This document shows, piece by piece, positions 58,907 through 64,000 of a stretch of 64,000 nt of DNA. Where the stretch lies: the NCBI GenBank assembly GCA_030144725.1, contig JASKMD010000008.1:9746858-9810857 (forward strand), in the 5' to 3' direction. The notes beneath the pieces were generated by a model. The model was not told the origin of the DNA and made no database searches. It saw only the letters and a program-made list of their open reading frames with translations. This DNA is from Haematococcus lacustris (taxonomy: Eukaryota; Chlorophyta; Chlorophyceae; Chlamydomonadales; Haematococcaceae). How positions within the stretch are numbered: the stretch's first letter is position 1; every line of letters begins with the position of its first letter. Made by a program: the position numbers and the translations under genes.

Positions 58907-60542
58907 GGACGATCCCTACCCATGTGGCTGATTCAAACAAACTCTCGCGCTATTGCGCTGCGTTAGCAGCACCAACACCCATTGTCGACTAACCCCGCCC
59001 CTGTGCATACAGATCTCCTACATTCTCATGCTTTTCCCTGCTTCAGACTTCCATGTTCTTCCCCTACACGCTTTCCTACGATTTGACGGGCTGGCGGGTG
59101 GTTTAGCGGTGTGCAGCCTCTGCGTGTGTAGCTCACAACAGGCTTGGTCTGGCCGATTGCCGTGCTGCACCTGTCATGACGTGCATAGGCCCTTGCCGAC
59201 CTGCACTACCTGGCTGCTATTGGCAGTGGAGGGGGTGGAGCCTGCATCAGGCCTATGACCCACACCCTATCCCGTCTGCATGTGTGATAGCCAGATAACT
59301 TTGTTGCAAACGCATTGAGAAGTACATCAGCGCCTGGATACTTTGCAGCCGAACTGTTGACGGATGTAAAGCAAACAACTGTTGGCGACAGGACCCTCAG
59401 CATCTATGTCCGGTTATACTGTGCACTTCAAGCTTATTACCAGGTGACAACTGACCTGCAAAAACGCTTCTATGGCCATGTGGATAGTGACCATGGCAGG
59501 GTACGGCTGACCAGGGATGGACCACGAACACCTAACCCCTACTGCATATCAGCCGACAGCCAAGCACAGCTGCACAGCATCGTCATGCAAGACATTGCCT
59601 GGAGGATGTTGACCTCCTGTGGCGGCTTGGCGTGAACGCAGCTGCACAACTTTGACTAAGCACATGCGATGACCTAGACTACGACCATTGCGATCCCTCA
59701 AAACGCGACGCGACCCTACCCAAAGCCTTAATAAACCATCTAGCGACGTGTCACTCCAAGCCGTGTGTGATGCCGCAACATTCTGCCTAACCTCCGAACA
59801 TGCGTTGCCTCGGGCGCGGCCTGAATCGAGGCATCACACTTCTCACTCTCTCCTCATACTCAGCCGTGCGCTGCGAGCTGTGCGGCTGCCGCCATGGGGA
59901 AGGAAGGCAGGTGCTGTAAGCTCCGTCTTCATAGTGAAACGCTGAGATGTCTGAGCATTCCTCTTTGGGCAATTTGGGCATATCTGTCGTTTGAGCTCAA
60001 CACCACCACCCCATGGGGCGTTGTAGGAGGTGTAACAAGAGTGGTGTGTCCAGCAGTGTACATGCACAAGGTGCGAGGGACTAGTGTGTCATGGCCTGGC
60101 ATGAGGGCGGCACAGCTGTGTGGCCCTGGCTGCTCATGGGCTGTTGGAGGGAGTGCCCAAGGTGGGGTGGGACCTGGGAGGGGTGGCAGCCTGACCAGGC
60201 TGGGCAGCAGCAGCATGGCTGGGAGGGTGCTTGGCCCAGCCTTGGGCTACCCCACACTGCCCTGCCTAACCCAAAAGTGGATGGCTGCTTCACTCATAAC
60301 CCTACCCTGCCCTACCCTGCCCTACCCTGCCCTGCTTGGTCCTGATCTGATTGAACCTGGAGAGTTGGTCCTGCCTGGCCTCTGCAGCTGGCACTGCGTC
60401 AGCATACCACACCCCCACACTGCCCACCCCAGCCCACCGTTGCACAGCCCCGACTTCACTTCAGCTTCAGGGTCGTGGGCAAGGGGCCCAGGGGCCAAGG
60501 GAACAGGCGATACACGAGGCCATGCGAGGGGGCCGGTGGCGC
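58907..60542. other. Intergenic stretch, one open frame of unknown status
   Basis: The open frame at 59315-59635 (plus, 106 codons, opens with TTG) has a balanced amino-acid composition and could be an exon or relic, but I recognise no family. CCTGCCCTA-type repeats occur near 60300-60335. The rest would include the 3' untranslated region of the SDP1-type gene. Confidence 0.4.
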
Positions 60543-63500
60543 TCAGTAGGCGCACACGTCCTGCTCCTCACTGGCATCCAGGGCCACCGTCACACCTCCA
60601 TAGGGCGGTGCCTGGCCACTGGATGCCACCGCGTGTGCCGCTGCCAACCGCTCCACGCGATTCGCCAGCGGCAGCAGCGCGCCCCAGAAGTCTCCCTTGT
60701 CGACTGAGGTGTCGGTGCAGTCCATCTGTGCCAGCGCGATCACGTCCACCTCGTCGTGGCTGCCCTGAGGGGTAGCGGTGGAGGTGGAGGCAGGGAGGGA
60801 GGCGCCGCGGCCAAAAAGGAAGGACGCCACGCTAGAGCTGGCGCTGCCGCACACGCTGGCCGCAAAGGTGTTGGGCGTGGTGGACGAGGGGTGTGTGGGG
60901 GGTGGGGCAAGGTCTGGGGGGAGGGGGGCAGCAGGGGGGAAGCTGCCGGGCAGCTGGGTGGGGTGGGGCGTGGTAAGGCTGGCGGGAGGGGCTTCTGGGC
61001 CTAGGGGGACAGCCCCGCCTGGGGCACCTGTGGTGCACCCGCCGGGCGTGGTGTGCTTGCCCTGTGCCTGGCCCTGCTCAAGGTTGGTGTGACGGGCTCC
61101 CCCTGCTAGCCCCCTGCCAGCATTGGGGTCCATGGCTGCTGCCCTGTGCCCTGGTCCTACCCCACAGGGGGGGCTGGCCTGGGCTGAGCGCCTGAGGCTG
61201 AGGCTGCTGCGCAAGCTGCTGCCGCCTGTGGCCGGTGTGGGGCAGCCGCTGCTGCTGGCGCTGGTGCCCTGCGCAGGGTCTGACACCGAGCCCGACAGCG
61301 AGCCCTGCAGCTCTCCCGCAGGCCCAGGGGCGCTGCAGGTCAGCTGCTTGCCGCTGCTGGACGCGGAGCGCCGGGGCAAGGGGCCCCCCGTCTGCCCCCC
61401 CAGCACCAGGTCATCATGCTCAGGACCAGCCAGCGCATGCAGGCCTGAGATGCAGCTGCCGCGGCGGCTGATGCCTGCGCTGCCAGGCCGGCTGCTGCTG
61501 CTCCTCAGCCGGCTGTGCAGGCCAGTGCTGCTGCTGGCGGCGCCCCCGTTGGCGCCAGGCACACCCCCCACAGCCACGGAGCTGGCTGAGTCAAAGGCAG
61601 AGCCAGCCTCGTCTTCCAGGGAGGAGCGGGAGGAGGGGATGGGCGGCAGCCGGCCCACAGACCTCAGGTGGTCGCAGCTGGGCAGGCCAGAGGAGTGGGG
61701 TGGGGCGCTGGCTGGGGGGAGGTAGTCATGCACATGGGTGTGATGGGGGGCGGACCCCAGCCCCCCCAGACCCCCAGGCCCCCCCTGGACCCCGCTGCTG
61801 TCCTGGCCGTGGCCGCCTGCTGCTGCTGCCACCCCCTGGGTGAGGTGGTGGTGCTGCTGCTGTAGGAGGGCAGCAGGGGAGGGTGGCCCCCCCCCCTGGC
61901 TGTGGCTGTTGCTGGCATTGGCGGCCATGAGCAGGTTGTTGTGGTGGTTCAAGGTGGCGGAGTCCAGCAGCAGGTCGGTATGGGAGTAGGAGCTGCGGTA
62001 CAGGTTGTTGCCTAGACCTGGGCGATGGGAGGGGGAGGAGCGGGTGGCGCCGCCGTGACGGCCCCCATGCGCCCCCCCTTGCAGCCCCATGCCCCCATGC
62101 AAGTCAGCATCAGAATTTGCGGCAGAAGGAGTGAGGTGGCCTGAGTGGGCGGTATTGGATCCGGCTGCAGCGGCAGCGGCGGCGGCAGCAGCTGCTCGGA
62201 AGTCGCCCCATGATGTGACGTGTGACAAGTCGGTCTCAGCCACGTTGTCGCCCCAGGAGCTGAGGTGGGTGGGCAGGGGCGGCAGGTGCAGCCAGCTAGG
62301 CACCTTGCTGCCCAGGGCAGTCATGGAGTGGCGGCGCTGAGCACTGCTCAGGTTGTGCTGCGGCAGCAGGGGGCAGCAGGGGGCAGCAGGTGAGCAGCAA
62401 GTAAGGAGTGAGGAGTGAGGAGGCTAGGAAGGGGAGGGGGGGTGGGGCATCCTGCATAGGGTTAGGCCCCCCCTTCACCTCCTACTCCCCTCCCCGCCTT
62501 CCCTCTGCCCCCCTCCCTCCTCACCTGCCGTCTGCCCCCGCTCCCCCCGCCCCGCTCACCCGCTCCTGCAGCTGGTGCAGGCAGGTGTCCAGTGTCGCCT
62601 CCAGCGTGCAGTTGCACTCAATGGCCGCCATGCGCTCCCAGCAGGCCAGCTCGCCAACACGCACCGCACGCATCAGGTCGGACTGCGGCACCGGGGGCAG
62701 CAGCAGCAGGGGCAGGGAGGCAGGGGCAGCGTCAGGGGCAGCATGAGGAACAGCACTGGACATGAGGAGCAGCGGGGCATCCCAGGCATATAGCCATGCA
62801 GCAGTCAGTCAGTCATTCAGGCCATGCAGCAGGCAGGCAACCATGCAGCAGTGCAGTTCAAAACCTCACCCTCACGCTTTGGTTCAAAACCCTAGTGTGA
62901 TCCTGGTGTGGCCCTGGCCCAGCGCCCGACCTGTGTTGGGTTCATGATGGTCTTGCTCAGGTTCCACAGCGCGCTGGGCAGTGTGAAGGTGATGTCACCC
63001 TCCCAGGGCTGCGTGAAGAGCGTGAGGTACTTGGACACGCGCCACTCCGGCAGCATCCACTGCACCACCTGCAGCCTGCAGCCAGCAGCCAGCACACCCA
63101 CACAGTCAAAGGGGGGGAGAGGGGGCTTGGCTGCGACTCCAAAAAGGGGGGGAGGGAGGGGGCTCAGCTGCCACCCCAACACAAGGATAGGGCAGCAGCC
63201 TTGTCAACGGGGGGTGGCCTCACTGCCCTGCCCTGGACCCAGCCTCTGCCTGCACCTCCCCCCCCTTTGCACAAGAACAGGGCGGAAGGGTCGGGGTGGG
63301 ACAGCACAGTGTTTCAGGGACACTACCTTGAGGGACCACCCAGCTCACCCTCCGCCCCCCCGGCCTGTGTCCCCCCTTGTCCCCCCTTGCCCCCTCTTGC
63401 CCCTGACGCAGCCTGGACTCTGAACCCGCTGCAGCACCTATGGACCCCCCCCTCCCCCCTTGCCCTTGCCCCCCTCCCCCCTTGCCCTTGCCCCCCTCCC

Positions 63501-63746
63501 CCCTTGCCCTTGCCCCCCTTGCCCCCCTCCCACCTGTGCTTGAGCTCCGCCTCCATGATGGACGCCCACTTGTGCGGGAACAGGGACTTGAAGTTGAGCA
63601 GCGGCACGATGTGCGGGTTGGTCTGGCTGACCAGGAAGTGGTTGCAGTTAAACATCTCGCCCAGCGCTTGCACCGGCAGGTCAAACTCCAGGGAGCCGTC
63701 ACGCCAGCGGCGCTGCAGGCTGTCAGACCCACCGTACGCATGCAGC
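60543..63746 (-). CDS. SDP1: SDP1-type patatin-domain triacylglycerol lipase, 3' part
   Basis: SUGAR-DEPENDENT1 lipases start storage-oil breakdown at the lipid-droplet surface. Visible exons: 63746-63534, 63075-62931, 62682-62560 and 62357-60543, joined in frame; the gene continues upstream beyond the window. Conserved SDP1 segments are [20 protein letters not shown] and MEAELKHR, then a helical region with [29 protein letters not shown] and IMNPTQ, then [19 protein letters not shown]. The patatin Ser-Asp dyad itself is not in the visible part apart from the flanking region. The last exon is about 600 codons of Ser/Gly/Ala/Pro-rich sequence with an Ala run, as in other long algal SDP1 tails, ending [11 protein letters not shown]. 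This alga also has a caleosin in the same window. Confidence 0.92.
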
Positions 63747-64000
63747 CTGGAGGGGCAGGGGGGGGGCAGGGGGGCCGAGTCAGCAGGGGGGGGCAGGGGA
63801 GGGCAGGGGGGCCGCGTCAGCAGGGGGGGCCAGGGGAGGGCAGGGGGGGGCAGGGGGGCCGCGTCAGCAGGGGGGGCCAGGGGGGATCCAGCTGCGACCT
63901 AGGCAGGTGGATGGGGCAGGCCATGTGGGCCCCGACGTGGATGAGGCAGGCAGGCAGGCAGGCAGGCACACTGTGGATGAGGCGGTGGGCGGGCCAGCTT
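63747..64000. repeat. G-rich imperfect tandem repeats in SDP1 intron
   Basis: From 63747 the intron upstream of the SDP1 exon has repeated GGGGGGCCGCGTCAGCA-type units, about 36 bp apart, and then GGCA repeats near 63947-63967. No exon is seen before the window ends. Confidence 0.6.

Noticed and set aside
1..64000. tRNA or rRNA genes
   Set aside because: I saw no cloverleaf with the conserved T-loop GTTCGA and matching stems, and no rRNA-like stretch. Scanning by eye could miss a diverged or intron-containing tRNA.
1..64000. Bacterial or organelle contig
   Set aside because: Frequent GT-AG introns in conserved eukaryotic genes (PIG-V, caleosin, CAP-D3, RRP4) rule this out for the window as a whole.

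Overview
This window is nuclear DNA from a GC-rich green alga, most likely of the order Chlamydomonadales. Genes are split by many short GT-AG introns. Introns and low-complexity inserts are full of G-rich or C-rich simple repeats, and the proteins carry long Ala/Gly/Pro/Gln runs. The gene set is plant-type: a caleosin, an SDP1-type lipase, an AMT1 transporter, a DOA10 E3 ligase and a SUVH-like methyltransferase. A Haematococcus-like alga would fit, but the species is an inference that cannot be proved from the sequence alone. Most long open frames in the repeat tracts (for example 438-1983 and 2114-2532) are artefacts of simple repeats.

Layout, left to right. A 1-kb GGGGC array and a GGGCCA array (1-2443) are followed by an SDR oxidoreductase gene (+, 2880-5749), whose reading frame is broken by one extra T. 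A 911-bp hAT-like non-autonomous transposon lies at 6051-6961. A SUVH-like SRA-SET protein methyltransferase gene (-, 7286-13682) is divergent, over only 100 bp, from GPI mannosyltransferase 2/PIG-V (+, 13783-17451). Caleosin (-, 18355-20636) is convergent with PIG-V and divergent from a very large DOA10/MARCH6-type E3 ubiquitin ligase gene (+, 21175-33859). The condensin II subunit CAP-D3 follows (+, 34648-45631). After a gene-poor gap come AMT1 ammonium transporter (-, 47761-51613), an AT-rich inverted-repeat insertion (52530-53203), exosome subunit RRP4 (-, 53526-55906), an unrecognised plastid-type membrane protein (-, 56376-58722) and the 3' part of an SDP1-type triacylglycerol lipase gene (-, from 63746 down to 60543, continuing beyond the right edge).

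I assembled in-frame multi-exon models by hand for PIG-V, caleosin, AMT1, RRP4, the plastid protein and the visible SDP1 part. The models for SDR, SUVH-like, DOA10 and CAP-D3 are partial: recognisable exons are placed, but some junctions or the 5' end are not.

There is no operon-like logic here, as expected for a nuclear genome. Caleosin (lipid-droplet coat) and SDP1 (lipid-droplet lipase) act on the same organelle, and DOA10 is an ER membrane ligase that in plants and yeast touches lipid metabolism, but their closeness may be chance. I did not find a clear new multi-gene system. The least explained signals are two mobile-element-like insertions, a pair of related repeats in CAP-D3 introns with a shared antisense peptide, a palindromic promoter region, and the orphan plastid protein.
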